Notes: a model not told the origin generated them from the sequence alone. Shown: positions 17,590 to 29,357, counted from the stretch's first letter. The stretch is DNA of 64,000 nucleotides from Actinomadura alba (GCF_014323705.1 NZ_JABVEC010000010.1:180600-244599); one strand, 5' to 3'. Made by a program: numbers and translations.

Positions 17590-17832
17590 GTGGCACGCGT
17601 CGTCGTCGACGTCATGCTCAAGCCGGAAATTCTCGATCCCCAGGGCCAGGCGATCGCCAGGAAGTTGCCGCAGATGGGGTTCGAAGGGGTCACCGGGGTA
17701 CGTCAGGGAAAGCGCTTCGAGGTGGAGCTCGAAGGGCCTGCGGATGAGGCGGCTCTGGAGCAGGTGCGGAAGATCGCCGAGACTCTCCTGGCCAATCCGG
17801 TCATCGAGAACTTCGAAGTGTTCGTCGAATAA
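17590..17832 (+). CDS. purS: Phosphoribosylformylglycinamidine synthase subunit PurS
   Basis: An 80-residue small subunit of the three-part FGAM synthase (PurSQL), the fourth step of purine synthesis. The family pattern is clear: VDVMLKPEILDPQGQAI, the LPQMGFEGVTGVRQGKRFEVEL core, and NPVIENFEV at the end. The GTG start follows AGAAGGGAG. It is separated from purQ by an inserted anti-sigma-type gene. Confidence 0.95.
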   Translation: MARVVVDVMLKPEILDPQGQAIARKLPQMGFEGVTGVRQGKRFEVELEGPADEAALEQVRKIAETLLANPVIENFEVFVE

Positions 17833-18046
17833 CCGGGCACCGGGGGAGTTGCGGGCGCCTTCCATAAGCCCGAGGTCGTTTGCCGACTCGTAATCGTCCC
17901 TGCTCTCGCGGGGTGTGGCCACAGCTCGGCTCCCTGAAAGAAGGCGCTTGTGGCGATTAGGAAGTGCCCGCCGGGGAAGCCTTAGCCTCGTTGAGAGTTT
18001 TAAGACCGAGATCGGGGTCGGGCCCCGGTAAGGGGGTCGGCCAACA

Positions 18047-18508
18047 ATGAGGTGGCCGGTGGAAATGAGGTTCTCTCTCGCGCTACCGCGTGAGGCGCTC
18101 AGCATCCCGGTGATACGTAGGGCACTGGGAGACGCACTGCGCGGCCTGGGGGTCTCGCAAGAGTGCATCGCGGACATCCTGCTCGCGACTTCCGAGGCAT
18201 GCACCAACGTCATTGAGCACGCCCAGACGGCGAAGGACTTCGAAGTCGACGCGCACATCGACGAGGGCCACTGTGTGCTGAAGATCGTTGACCAGGGTCG
18301 GGGGTTTCGGGACGTGCCGACACGACAGGCCGATCCGGATGACGAGTCCGGACGCGGGATCAACATCATGCGGGCGCTGGTCGACGACGTCGACTTCGAC
18401 AGCACGCCGGGCCAGGGCACGGTCGTCTCCTTGCACAAGCGGCTGACCTGGCAGGACGAGGCACTGATCAGGCGCCTGGAGCGCGAACTGGTGCACAGCG
18501 GCAGGTAG
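18047..18508 (+). CDS. Anti-sigma-type ATP-binding protein (RsbW/SpoIIAB-like kinase fold)
   Basis: A 153-residue GHKL ATPase domain protein. The N box is LATSEACTNVIEHA, the G1 box is IVDQGRGF, and a GRGINIMRALVDDV stretch forms the G2 region. Proteins of this kind bind sigma factors or phosphorylate anti-anti-sigma proteins; actinomycetes carry many. No sigma or antagonist gene is adjacent, so the partner is unknown. The ATG at 18047 is used; an ATG at 18065 is also possible. It lies between purS and purQ, with 214 bp before and 88 bp after. Confidence 0.85.
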   Translation: MRWPVEMRFSLALPREALSIPVIRRALGDALRGLGVSQECIADILLATSEACTNVIEHAQTAKDFEVDAHIDEGHCVLKIVDQGRGFRDVPTRQADPDDESGRGINIMRALVDDVDFDSTPGQGTVVSLHKRLTWQDEALIRRLERELVHSGR

Positions 18509-18596
18509 GTTAGATACCGATGCGGGGGGATCCTTGACCTGAGACTGGCCTGCGATTGCGTCTGCCGCCCACCGCTGTGACGAGGAGACGGACACG

Positions 18597-19273
18597 ATGA
18601 GCACGGCCCGGGTGGGCGTCATCACATTTCCCGGCTCGCTGGACGACCGGGACGCCGCACGCGCCGTGCGGCTGGCCGGGGCCGAGCCGGTCGCGTTGTG
18701 GCATGCGGACAAGGACCTGCGAGGCGTCGACGCGGTGGTCCTGCCGGGAGGATTCTCCTACGGCGACTACCTGAGAGCGGGCGCGATCGCCCGGTTCGCA
18801 CCGATCATGGAAGAGCTGGTCCCGGCCGCGAAGGCGGGACTCCCCGTGCTCGGCGTGTGCAACGGCTTTCAGATCCTGTGCGAGTCGCATCTGCTGCCCG
18901 GGGCGCTGCGGCCCAACGCGAGCCTGCACTTCGTCTGCCGAGACCAGCGGCTGCGCGTCGAGCGCGCCGACACCGCCTGGACCAGCGGCTACACCGAGGG
19001 CCAGGAACTCGTGATCCCGGTCAAGAACCAGGACGGCTGCTACGTGGCCGATGCCGAGACCGTCGCCGAACTCGAGGAGAGCGGCCGGGTCGTGGTGCGC
19101 TACCTCGACCTGAACCCCAACGGCTCCCTGAACGACATCGCCGGAATCTGCAACGAGGCGGGCAATGTCGTCGGGTTGATGCCGCATCCGGAGCACGCCG
19201 TCGAGACCCTGACCGGCCCGACGACCGACGGGCTGGGCTTCTTCACCTCGATCGTCAAGGGATTGGTCAACGC

Positions 19274-19277
<4 letters not shown>
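18597..19277 (+). CDS. purQ: Phosphoribosylformylglycinamidine synthase subunit PurQ
   Basis: Glutaminase subunit of FGAM synthase, 226 residues, class I glutamine amidotransferase fold. The nucleophile cysteine is in [10 protein letters not shown], and the catalytic His and Glu are in MPHPEHAVE. It supplies ammonia to PurL. The start ATG follows GAGGAGACGG. Its stop codon overlaps the purL start (GTGA), so the two are translationally coupled. Confidence 0.96.
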
Positions 19278-21934
<2,657 letters not shown>

Positions 21935-21956
21935 TCTTGCAGTAACCGCCCACGGC

Positions 21957-22307
21957 CTATTCGGTGATCTTCGGATGCCTCAGCGACGCGACGACCACCC
22001 AGACAGTGTGCTTCTCATCGTCGACGAGATAGAAGATTCGCCCCCCTCCGGTCACCTCGATCTCCCACTGCTCCAGTTCGCGACCGTCCATGATCCGTGT
22101 GGCGAGGTCATGGCGCAGCCGGGTATGGCGTTTGTCCTCTGGAGGGCGCGGGTTCGACCCCATGAGCTCGAACGCCGCCCGGCAGTTGGTGGTCGCCTGG
22201 CGGCAGAACTCCTCCCACCCCTTGGCCGCCTCGTTGGTTCCGAACCTGACGTCCCACTCGTCATCGACGGGCGGTGGGGCGGCGCGGTCCTTGCGCTTGG
22301 GGCTCAC
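21957..22307 (-). CDS. RelE/HigB-like toxin candidate
   Basis: A 116-residue protein. The core resembles actinobacterial RelE-like toxins: WDVRFGTNEAAKGWEEFCRQA, RHDLATRIMDGRELEQWEIEV, GGGRIFYLVDDEKHTVWVVVA. RelE-type toxins cut mRNA on the ribosome. The start is the GTG at 22307, which overlaps the stop codon of the upstream gene (GTGA). An open frame back to 22529 only shadows that gene. The coupling with an upstream partner is the order seen in antitoxin-first pairs. Confidence 0.75.
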   Translation of the reverse strand: MSPKRKDRAAPPPVDDEWDVRFGTNEAAKGWEEFCRQATTNCRAAFELMGSNPRPPEDKRHTRLRHDLATRIMDGRELEQWEIEVTGGGRIFYLVDDEKHTVWVVVASLRHPKITE

Positions 22308-22780
22308 GGCTCGCGGGGCGCAGAGACGGCTCCATGATCGGCACCGTCGAGAGGCTCGGTGAGTGCCCGGCGCAACTCGGGATCGGCGTAGATCTCGGCG
22401 GTATTGCGCCATGCGACGACAACGGGCTCCAGCGGCGCCATGTTCTCCAGTTCGGCACAGGCATGTGCCGTATGGACCAACTCGATCAGGAACTTCTGCA
22501 CGGCCTCGGCAGGCAGAAAACGGACCCAAGGGAACACGTCAGGGAGGACTTGCAGCAGGGTCCGGGCACCTTCATCGTGCTTCATCAGAGAAACGAAGAG
22601 CCGCGTGGTCGTGTTGATCGCTGTGGCCTCGGCGTCGGCGCGCTCGACGGACTCAAGGATGAGATCTTCCCCGTCACGACGAGCCAGACGCAGTCTGCGC
22701 CGCGCGGTCTCTTCCAGCTTGCGCACAGTGGCTCTGGGGTGCTGGATGAGTTCCGAGAATGGGACCTGGGTCGTGTTCAC
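22304..22780 (-). CDS. Putative antitoxin partner of the RelE-like toxin
   Basis: A 158-residue protein. The N-terminal 55 residues (VPFSELIQHPRATVRKLEETARRRLRLARRDGEDLIL) resemble Phd-type antitoxins, which combine DNA binding and toxin neutralisation. The remaining ~100 residues are helical, with no motif I recognise. Phd antitoxins are usually about 80-90 residues, so this is long. It overlaps the toxin gene by 4 bp on its 3' side, so the two should be translated together. It is expected to repress its own promoter. Confidence 0.65.
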   Translation of the reverse strand: MNTTQVPFSELIQHPRATVRKLEETARRRLRLARRDGEDLILESVERADAEATAINTTTRLFVSLMKHDEGARTLLQVLPDVFPWVRFLPAEAVQKFLIELVHTAHACAELENMAPLEPVVVAWRNTAEIYADPELRRALTEPLDGADHGAVSAPREP

Positions 22781-23069
22781 ACAGCAATCATACTCCGGAA
22801 CTTTGAACTACCTCAAAGGTAATCGCATAGCGGCACTACTGAGGCGACCCAAACCAAAGGAGAACCCGGAGGCGCCGCGGATGCGTGCGGGCCCCGGTCC
22901 CGAGCTGATCATGGCCCTGCTGGGCCGACACCGCGCCAGGACGGGGAGGTCTCGCGGTGACACCGCTGGGTGAGGCAGACTTGACGTGACGAGTTCAGCG
23001 GAACGGATCGCACACGCTCAGTGACAGTATGACACTTCTGAGCATGTCGACCGAAGGCGGTGAGGGGCG

Positions 23070-23693
23070 GTGTCAGCCGCGGTGGCTCACAACGTGGCAC
23101 TGGAGGCCCGGGCGTTCACCATCCATGACCTCGCGGCCCTCGATGACGGCTACCACACCTTCGAGGTCCTGGACGGGGCGCTGATCGTGAGCCCCTCACC
23201 CGTGGACGACCATCAGTGGTTCGCCGACCGGCTCCGGACGCTTCTGGAACGTGCGGCACCATCGGGCGTGCGGGTCATCACCGCCTTCATGCTCCGGCTC
23301 CGCGACGACCAGAGCGGGCTGATTCCGGACATCCTCGTGGCCCGTCCCTCGAAGCCGGCCCGCAGACGGCCCTTCTACGAGGCCGACGAGGCTCTCGCCG
23401 TCGTTGAGGTGGTCTCGCGGAACAGCCGCCGGCACGATCGGGTGACCAAACCGGTCGCCTATGCCGAGGCGGGCATCCCGTACTTCTGGCGGGTGGAGCT
23501 GGAAGGTTTTCCGCAGCAGGGCGACGAGCGGCCACCCGTGATCGTGGTGCACGAGCTCGACGGCGGGTGCTACCGCGAGGTCGAGCGGCTCGCCTCGGGC
23601 GGACCCGGACCCCTGACCCGGCCGTTCCCCATCAAGTTCGACCCCGCCGAGCTGCTCGAGGACGACTGGCCCGAACGCTTCTACGGCCGCTGA
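23070..23693 (+). CDS. Uma2 family (DUF820) nuclease-fold protein
   Basis: A 207-residue protein with the Uma2 pattern: FTIHDLAALDDGYHTFEVLDGALIVSPSP near the start, then the PD-(D/E)xK parts GLIPDILVA and AVVEVVSRNSRRHDRVTKPVAYAEAGIPYFWRVE, where D, E and K would bind metal. Uma2 proteins are predicted endonucleases that occur in many copies in actinomycetes and cyanobacteria; their cellular role is unsettled. It starts at a GTG. A perfect-stem hairpin follows. Confidence 0.88.
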   Translation: MSAAVAHNVALEARAFTIHDLAALDDGYHTFEVLDGALIVSPSPVDDHQWFADRLRTLLERAAPSGVRVITAFMLRLRDDQSGLIPDILVARPSKPARRRPFYEADEALAVVEVVSRNSRRHDRVTKPVAYAEAGIPYFWRVELEGFPQQGDERPPVIVVHELDGGCYREVERLASGGPGPLTRPFPIKFDPAELLEDDWPERFYGR

Positions 23694-23724
23694 CTCTCGC
23701 GCGGCGGACCGACCGGAGACCGGC

Positions 23725-23771
23725 GAGGCCCCGGCGTGCCACCGCGGGGTGCGGGGCCGCGCCGGGGCCTC
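23725..23771. terminator. Bidirectional hairpin between convergent genes
   Basis: GAGGCCCCGGCG and CGCCGGGGCCTC form a perfect 12 bp stem with a 23 nt loop between the Uma2 gene and phoX copy 1, which converge. Confidence 0.65.
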
Positions 23772-23781
23772 AGCGGTCGGG

Positions 23782-25860
23782 TCAGGCGCCGATGTCCTTG
23801 CCCCTGCCGTGCCAGACCGAGACGACGGACGGACGCGCCTGGTCGCCGTCCGGCCAGCGGCTCACGGGGTTGTCGGGGGACGCCCCGGTGACCTCGCCGG
23901 GGTGCTGCACCGCCACGAACACCGTCTTCTGGTCCTTGGTGATCAGCGGTCCGCAGGTCTCACCACCGATCGGCACCGTGAGGAAGGCCCGCAGGTGACC
24001 GCGCTCTCTCCCGGCCAGCGGCATGGCGTACAGGCCGTCGTTGGCGTTCAGTGCCCGGGCGCTGTCGCTGGAGATCCATAGATTGCCGTCGGAGTCGAAG
24101 GCCAGGTTGTCCGGGCTGCTGATCGGGCTGACCCTGGACTTGTCGAAGCCGGCGAAGAAGGTCGACGGGTCCTCGGGGTCCCCGCACACCAGGGGGAGGC
24201 TCCACGAGAAGGATGTCGAGGCGGCGTCGTCGTGCCTCTCGACGATCTCCAGAACCTGGCCGTGCTTGTTGTTCGCGCGCGGGTTGGCCTCGTCGGCCTG
24301 TGCCGGAGTGCGGTTGACGTTGTTGCTGAGCGCGACGTAGATGGCGCCGTTCACGGGGTTGCGCTCGATGTCCTCGGGCCGGTCCATCTTGGTCGCCCCG
24401 ACCTTGTCCGCCGCGAGCCGGGTGTGGATCAGCACCTCCGCCGCGGTGAACCCGGGCACGAAGCTCCGGTCGCCGCTGACCAGAGGGATCCACTCGCCGC
24501 TGCCGTCGAACGCTCCGTCGGAGGGCGGTTTCCCCGTGCCGTCGATCTCGCTGGGCGGGCTGTCACCCGTGAACCTCCCGACGTAGAGCGTGCCGTCGTC
24601 GAGGAGGGTCAGGTTGTGCCGGTGCGAGCCCTTCTTGTAACGCCCGGCCGACACGAACTTGTAGATGTAGTCGAACCGCTCGTCGTCGCCGAGGTAGATC
24701 ACGGCCCGGCCGTCGCGGGACAACGTGCTGTTGGCCGCTTCGTGCTTGAACCGGCCCAGGTGGGTGCGCTTGCGCGGCACGAAGTCCGGGTCGTACGGGT
24801 CGATCTCGACGACCCAGCCGAAGCGGTTGGCCTCGTGAGGGTGCCTGGCGAGGTCGAAGCGCTCCTCGACCCGGTCCCACCGGCGGCTGCCGGACGGGAT
24901 CGCGGCGGTCGTGCTGACGCCGTAGCGGGCCAGTGCGGGCTTGTCGGCCTCGGGTACCCCGTTGCCGCCGACGAAGTACTGGTTGAAGTTCTCCTCGCCC
25001 GTGAGGATCGTGTTCCACGGGGTGACGCCGCCGGAGCAGTTGTTCAGCATGCCGCGCACGTGGTGCCCGGCGGGGTCGGCGGCGGTGCGCAGCAACTCGT
25101 GCCCGGCCGCCGGGCCGGTGAACCGCATCTCGGTATGGGCGGTGATGCGCCGGTTGTAGCGCCGCCGGCCCTTCGTGACCAGCCGCCAGCCGCCGGAGCC
25201 GCCGATCCGCTCGATCTCCACGATCGAGCCGCCGTGCGCCGCCAACGCGATCTTGATCTGCTCCTCGGTGGCGGTGTCGCCGCCCTTGTAACCGCGGAAC
25301 ATCAGCTCTTCGTTGGTGTACTCGTGGTTGACCCACAGCAGCGCGCGGTCCCGGGTGAGCGGCATGAACATCACGTAGTCGTTGTTGTAGCCGAACTGCC
25401 GCTCCTGGGCCGCCGCGGTCTGGCCGTCGAACGAGAACGCCGGAGCACCGGGCACCACGGGGTCGCCCCACCGCACCACGATGGACGACTCGTAACCCGC
25501 GGCGACCTTCACCGCGTCCTCGCTGTTCGGAGCCACCGGGGAGAAGCGCAGGCGCGCACCGGGGTCGGCCGGGCCGCCCTTCCCCCCGGTCGCCGCGACA
25601 GGGGGACCGGCGATGGCCGCCGAGCTCGGCACGGCCACGGTGGCCCCTATCGCGAGCGCGCCGATCGCCCCGGTGCGGAGCATCCCACGGCGACTCACCT
25701 GGGCGGCGACCAGATCACCGAAGTAGGGGTTGTCGCTGGTGTTCGGTACGGGATGCGAGCAGGCGTCGCCACACCGATACCGGCACGTCATCGCACTCCG
25801 GCCACCTGCGTGCGCGCTGATCGACAACGGCAGCAGGCGCTTCGAAGGGGGATTGGCCAC
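23782..25860 (-). CDS. phoX: PhoX-type alkaline phosphatase, Tat-exported (copy 1)
   Basis: A 692-residue phosphatase of the PhoX (DUF839) family: calcium/iron-dependent enzymes that release phosphate from organic esters outside the cell. The Tat motif SRRGMLRTGA at about 57-66 is followed by a hydrophobic stretch. Family blocks include YGYNND-like FGYNNDYVMF, LWVNHEYTNEELMF, NNCSGGVTPW, TGEENFNQYF and DRPEDIERNP. The start GTG follows AGGAGG. About 60 residues precede the Tat motif, as in copy 2. A PHO-box-like site lies upstream. Confidence 0.93.
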   Translation of the reverse strand: MANPPSKRLLPLSISAHAGGRSAMTCRYRCGDACSHPVPNTSDNPYFGDLVAAQVSRRGMLRTGAIGALAIGATVAVPSSAAIAGPPVAATGGKGGPADPGARLRFSPVAPNSEDAVKVAAGYESSIVVRWGDPVVPGAPAFSFDGQTAAAQERQFGYNNDYVMFMPLTRDRALLWVNHEYTNEELMFRGYKGGDTATEEQIKIALAAHGGSIVEIERIGGSGGWRLVTKGRRRYNRRITAHTEMRFTGPAAGHELLRTAADPAGHHVRGMLNNCSGGVTPWNTILTGEENFNQYFVGGNGVPEADKPALARYGVSTTAAIPSGSRRWDRVEERFDLARHPHEANRFGWVVEIDPYDPDFVPRKRTHLGRFKHEAANSTLSRDGRAVIYLGDDERFDYIYKFVSAGRYKKGSHRHNLTLLDDGTLYVGRFTGDSPPSEIDGTGKPPSDGAFDGSGEWIPLVSGDRSFVPGFTAAEVLIHTRLAADKVGATKMDRPEDIERNPVNGAIYVALSNNVNRTPAQADEANPRANNKHGQVLEIVERHDDAASTSFSWSLPLVCGDPEDPSTFFAGFDKSRVSPISSPDNLAFDSDGNLWISSDSARALNANDGLYAMPLAGRERGHLRAFLTVPIGGETCGPLITKDQKTVFVAVQHPGEVTGASPDNPVSRWPDGDQARPSVVSVWHGRGKDIGA

Positions 25861-25915
25861 CGTATTCCTCCTGGTAACAGGTCATTCGCCGTGAAGCTGG
25901 TGCAGCCATCAGATC

Positions 25916-25937
25916 ACAGGAAGATCGTCAGGTGAAC
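25916..25937 (-). promoter_or_regulatory. PHO-box-like site upstream of phoX copy 1
   Basis: On the minus strand GTTCACCTGAC is followed by GATCTTCCTGT, two 11 nt units resembling the PhoP direct repeat of Streptomyces, about 60-80 bp before the start codon. The first unit fits well, the second poorly. The equivalent position upstream of copy 2 holds a better site, and the flanking GTGATCTGA is conserved between them. Confidence 0.5.
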
Positions 25938-26092
25938 CAAGTCCGACACCTCTGATTAATCCTTTGTTCACCTTTAGACCATCGAGATGTCCGCGTGATC
26001 GTGGGAGTCGGAGTCGACCGCCTGCTCCCGACCTCATCGAGCCTATTCGCCGGGCCTGACCGGGCCGGGCAGGGCATGGCCGGAAAGGCGAA

Positions 26093-26122
26093 GACCCGGA
26101 GCGCCGTGCGGCGCTCCGGGTC
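26093..26122 (-). terminator. Terminator hairpin after phoX copy 2
   Basis: GACCCGGAGCGCC and GGCGCTCCGGGTC form a perfect 13 bp stem with a 4 nt loop, 15 bp past the phoX copy 2 stop codon. Confidence 0.75.
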
Positions 26123-26137
26123 CTCTACAGGCGTGGG

Positions 26138-28213
26138 TCAGGCGCCGATGTCCTTGCCTCTGGTGTGCCAGACCGACACCACGGACGGGCGGGGCTGGTC
26201 GCCGTCGGGCCAGCGGCTCGCCGGGTTCTCAGGGGTCGCCCCGGTGACCTCTCCCGGATGCTGCACCGCCACGAACACCGTCTTCTGGTCCTCGGAGATG
26301 AGCGGGCCGCAGGTCTCCGCCGCGAACGGCACGGTCAGGAACTGCCGCACCCGGCCTCGCTCGGGGCCCTTCACCGGCATGGCGAACAGCCCGTCGGCGG
26401 AACCGAGCGCGTTTCCGTCAGTGGCGATCCACAGGTTGCCGTCACCGTCGAACGCCAGGTTGTCCGGGCAGGAGATCGGGCTCACCTTGGACTTGTCGAA
26501 GCCCGCGAAGTACGAGGTCGGGTCGGTCGCGGGGTCGCCGCACACGAGCGGGACGCTCCACGTGAACTTCGTCGCCCCCGCGTCATTGCGGTACTCATTG
26601 ATCTCCAGCACATGGCCGTGCCGGTTGGTCGGCCGCGGGTTGGCCTCGTCGACCTGCGCCGCCGTACGGTTGGAGTTGTTGGTCAGTGCGACGTAGATGG
26701 AGCCGGTCTTGGGGTTGCGCTCGACGTCCTCGGGCCGGTCCATCTTGGTGGCTCCGACCTTGTCGGCGGCGAGGCGGGTGTGGATGAGCACCTCGGCCGC
26801 CGTCATCCCGGGCACGTGGCTCTTGTCGCCACTGACCAGGGGGATCCACTCGCCGCTGCCGTCGAACTCGCCGTCGGAGGGCAGCTTCCCTGAGCCGTCG
26901 ATCTCGGCCTTGGGGCTGTCACCGGTCAACTTCGCGACGTACAACGTGCCCTTGTCGAGCAGCGCCGAGTTGTGCTGGCGCGAGCCGGGCTTGTAACGGT
27001 CGGCCGACACGAACTTGTAGATGTAGTCGAACCGCTCGTCGTCGCCCATGTAGGCGGCGACCCTGCCGTCCTTGGTGAGACTGGTGGTCGCACCTTCGTG
27101 CTTGAAGCGGCCGAGGGCGGTGTGCTTGCGAGGCACGAACGTCGGGTCGTACGGGTCGATCTCGACGATGTAGCCGAACCGGTTGGCCTCGTTCGGGTGC
27201 TTGGCCAGGTCGAAGCGCTCTTCCACCCGGTCCCACCGGCGGCTGTCGGACGGGATCGCGGTGGTCGTGCTGATGCCGTAGCGGGCCAGCGCGGGCTTGG
27301 CGGCCTCGGGCACGCCGTTGCCACCGACGAAGTACTGGTTGAAGTTCTCCTCGCCCGTGAGGATCGTGCCCCACGGGGTGGTGCCACCGGCGCAGTTGTT
27401 GAGCGTCCCGTGAACGACTCGGCCCGTCGGGTCGGCGGCGGTGCGCAGCAGCTCGTGTCCGGCGGCGGGCCCGGTGAAGACCATCTTTGTGCCGGTCGTG
27501 ATGCGCCGGTTGTACCGGCGCTTGCCCGTGGTGACCAGCTTCCAGCGGCCGCTGCGGCCCACTCGCTCGATCTCCACGACGGCCCCGCCGTGCGCCGCCA
27601 TCGCGATCTTGATCTGCTCCGCGGTCGCCGCCCCGCCGGTCGTGTAACCACGGAACATCAGCGCTTCGTCGGTGTACTCGTGGTTGACCCAGAGCAGGGC
27701 CCGGTCCTTGTCGAGCGGGAGCATCGCGACGAAGTCGCAGTTGTAGCCGAACTGCTGAGCCTGCGCGGCCGCGGTCTGCCGTTCGAAGTCGAACGCGGGC
27801 GCACCGGGCAGCACCGGGTCGCCCCAGCGGACCACCACGGCGGATTCGTACCCGGCCGGAACGGTGATCTTGTCGTCCCTGTTGGGCGGCACCGGCGTGA
27901 ACTGGAGCCGGTCACCGTCCCAGCCGGGGCCTCCATGTCCACCGTGCTTGCCGTTCTGGGAAGCCGCCACCGCCACACTCGGCACGGCCACCGCCGTGCC
28001 GGCGACGATCGCGCCGAGCGCGCTGGTGCGCAGCATGCCGCGCCGGCTGATCTGGGCGGCGATCAGATCACCGAAGTAGGTGTTGTCGCTGGTGTTCGGC
28101 ACAGGGTGTGAGCATGCGTTGCCGCACCGATATTGGCACGTCATCGCGCTTCGCCCACCCGCGTGGGGCGTGGACAACAACGGCAGAAGACGCTTTGAAG
28201 GGGGCTTGGCCAC
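26138..28213 (-). CDS. phoX: PhoX-type alkaline phosphatase, Tat-exported (copy 2)
   Basis: A 691-residue tandem paralogue of copy 1, very similar along its whole length (for example the N-terminal KRLLPL..HAGGRSAMTC, SRRGMLRT, NNCAGGTTPW, TGEENFNQYF, MDRPEDVERNP). It should be a secreted phosphoesterase too. The GTG at 28213 follows AGGAGG with five bases of spacing and aligns with the copy 1 start; the open frame runs back to 28432 only by chance. It has its own terminator and PHO-box-like site, so both copies are separate units. Confidence 0.93.
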   Translation of the reverse strand: MAKPPSKRLLPLLSTPHAGGRSAMTCQYRCGNACSHPVPNTSDNTYFGDLIAAQISRRGMLRTSALGAIVAGTAVAVPSVAVAASQNGKHGGHGGPGWDGDRLQFTPVPPNRDDKITVPAGYESAVVVRWGDPVLPGAPAFDFERQTAAAQAQQFGYNCDFVAMLPLDKDRALLWVNHEYTDEALMFRGYTTGGAATAEQIKIAMAAHGGAVVEIERVGRSGRWKLVTTGKRRYNRRITTGTKMVFTGPAAGHELLRTAADPTGRVVHGTLNNCAGGTTPWGTILTGEENFNQYFVGGNGVPEAAKPALARYGISTTTAIPSDSRRWDRVEERFDLAKHPNEANRFGYIVEIDPYDPTFVPRKHTALGRFKHEGATTSLTKDGRVAAYMGDDERFDYIYKFVSADRYKPGSRQHNSALLDKGTLYVAKLTGDSPKAEIDGSGKLPSDGEFDGSGEWIPLVSGDKSHVPGMTAAEVLIHTRLAADKVGATKMDRPEDVERNPKTGSIYVALTNNSNRTAAQVDEANPRPTNRHGHVLEINEYRNDAGATKFTWSVPLVCGDPATDPTSYFAGFDKSKVSPISCPDNLAFDGDGNLWIATDGNALGSADGLFAMPVKGPERGRVRQFLTVPFAAETCGPLISEDQKTVFVAVQHPGEVTGATPENPASRWPDGDQPRPSVVSVWHTRGKDIGA

Positions 28214-28267
28214 CGAGTCCTCCTGGTAAGTGGTCAGTCGCCGTGAAGCTAGTGACCCCGTCAGATC

Positions 28268-28289
28268 ACAGGGCGAACACCAGGTGAAC
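28268..28289 (-). promoter_or_regulatory. PHO-box-like site upstream of phoX copy 2
   Basis: GTTCACCTGGT followed directly by GTTCGCCCTGT on the minus strand: two 11 nt direct repeats that match the PhoP-binding unit of Streptomyces (GTTCACC with period 11). It lies 55-76 bp before the start codon. Binding by PhoP is inferred. Confidence 0.65.
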
Positions 28290-28359
28290 TCGGCACAACG
28301 TTTCCGATTTGTCGGTTTCAGCCGTTCAGAACTTCGAGATTCCAGAGCATCGAGGTGGT

Positions 28360-29343
28360 TCAGAACATCGAGATGTGCACGTGGTCGAAGTGATTCGCGG
28401 TGATCCCCCCACGGTTCCCCATCAGCTTCCACCCGGGGCTGCGCATGTCATAGATCCGCTGCTTCCAGATCACGTACATGATCCCCAGTCGGGAGGCGTT
28501 CTGGATGGCGTACTGGGCCACCCGGTCACCGTGCGCCTGCCGCTCGGCGCTGGGCATGCTGCCGCCCGTGCTTTCCATGAAGTCGCACGCCCGGCCGCTG
28601 CCGTGCTCGCCCGGATCGCCGGGACGCAGGCAGCCGATCGTGGGGAAGGGGCCGAACTCCCGGTCGAGAGTCGTGCGCATGTTCACCGTACGGCCGGTGA
28701 GGCCGGACGCGCCGACCAGCGGGGATTCGGGCTTGTACTTGTTGATCAGCTTCTGGACGTTCGCCTTCTGCCGGTTCAGGTCCGCGATGGTGCGCTCGAG
28801 CTTCTCGACCTTGTCCTTGGCCTCTTTGCGGGCCCGCTGCTCCTGCCCGATGAGCGCTTCGATCTGCTTGACGCGGCCGGAGTAGTTGTTCGACAGGTGG
28901 TTGGCCATCGTCGCGCCGTCGAGCACGGTCGACGGGTCGTTGGTCGTGAGGATGACCACGGACGGCTCGAGACCGCTGGTCATGTACTGCGATGCCGCGA
29001 TCTGGGCCACCAGTGAACGGGCGCCGGCCAGTTCGGTCTTGAGCCCGTCTGACTTGCTGAGGGCCCGCTTCGCCGCGAGCCGTGAGTCGCGGAGCTCCTG
29101 GAGCTCACCGCGGTACTGCCGCTCCAGCTTCTTGATCTGTGTCGTCAGCCTGTCGACCTTGGCGCTGTCGCCCGGGCTGGCCGCGTTCGGGACGGTGGCT
29201 CCCGCCCCGGTGGGCAGCAGGAGAAGCACCCCGCCGATGGCCGACATGACCAGGCCGACCCGCCGCCGAAGGGATCGCCTGGTGGCACGGGCGGGGGGTT
29301 CGATGCCCGTGCGCGGCGGAATGGTGGAGTTGGGGGTCTCCAC
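28360..29343 (-). CDS. Secreted coiled-coil protein with ARB_07466-like C-terminal domain
   Basis: A 327-residue protein. A positive N-terminus and hydrophobic segment (about 28-50) form a signal peptide or anchor. Residues of about 58-195 are coiled coil, split by a short hydrophobic turn, as in the cell-wall hydrolase regulators of the FtsX/EnvC-RipC type. The C-terminal ~110 residues hold GRACDFM and HFDHVHISMF, features of the ARB_07466-like domain related to D-Ala-D-Ala peptidases; His and Asp are kept. A likely role is cell-wall remodelling. The GTG start follows GAGGAGAGGAG. A c-di-AMP riboswitch candidate lies upstream. Confidence 0.8.
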   Translation of the reverse strand: METPNSTIPPRTGIEPPARATRRSLRRRVGLVMSAIGGVLLLLPTGAGATVPNAASPGDSAKVDRLTTQIKKLERQYRGELQELRDSRLAAKRALSKSDGLKTELAGARSLVAQIAASQYMTSGLEPSVVILTTNDPSTVLDGATMANHLSNNYSGRVKQIEALIGQEQRARKEAKDKVEKLERTIADLNRQKANVQKLINKYKPESPLVGASGLTGRTVNMRTTLDREFGPFPTIGCLRPGDPGEHGSGRACDFMESTGGSMPSAERQAHGDRVAQYAIQNASRLGIMYVIWKQRIYDMRSPGWKLMGNRGGITANHFDHVHISMF

Positions 29344-29357
29344 GCGTTCTCCTCTCC

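Noticed and set aside
24232..25935. Long plus-strand open frame over phoX copy 1
   Set aside because: Antisense shadow; a similar shadow exists over phoX copy 2 because the copies are alike.
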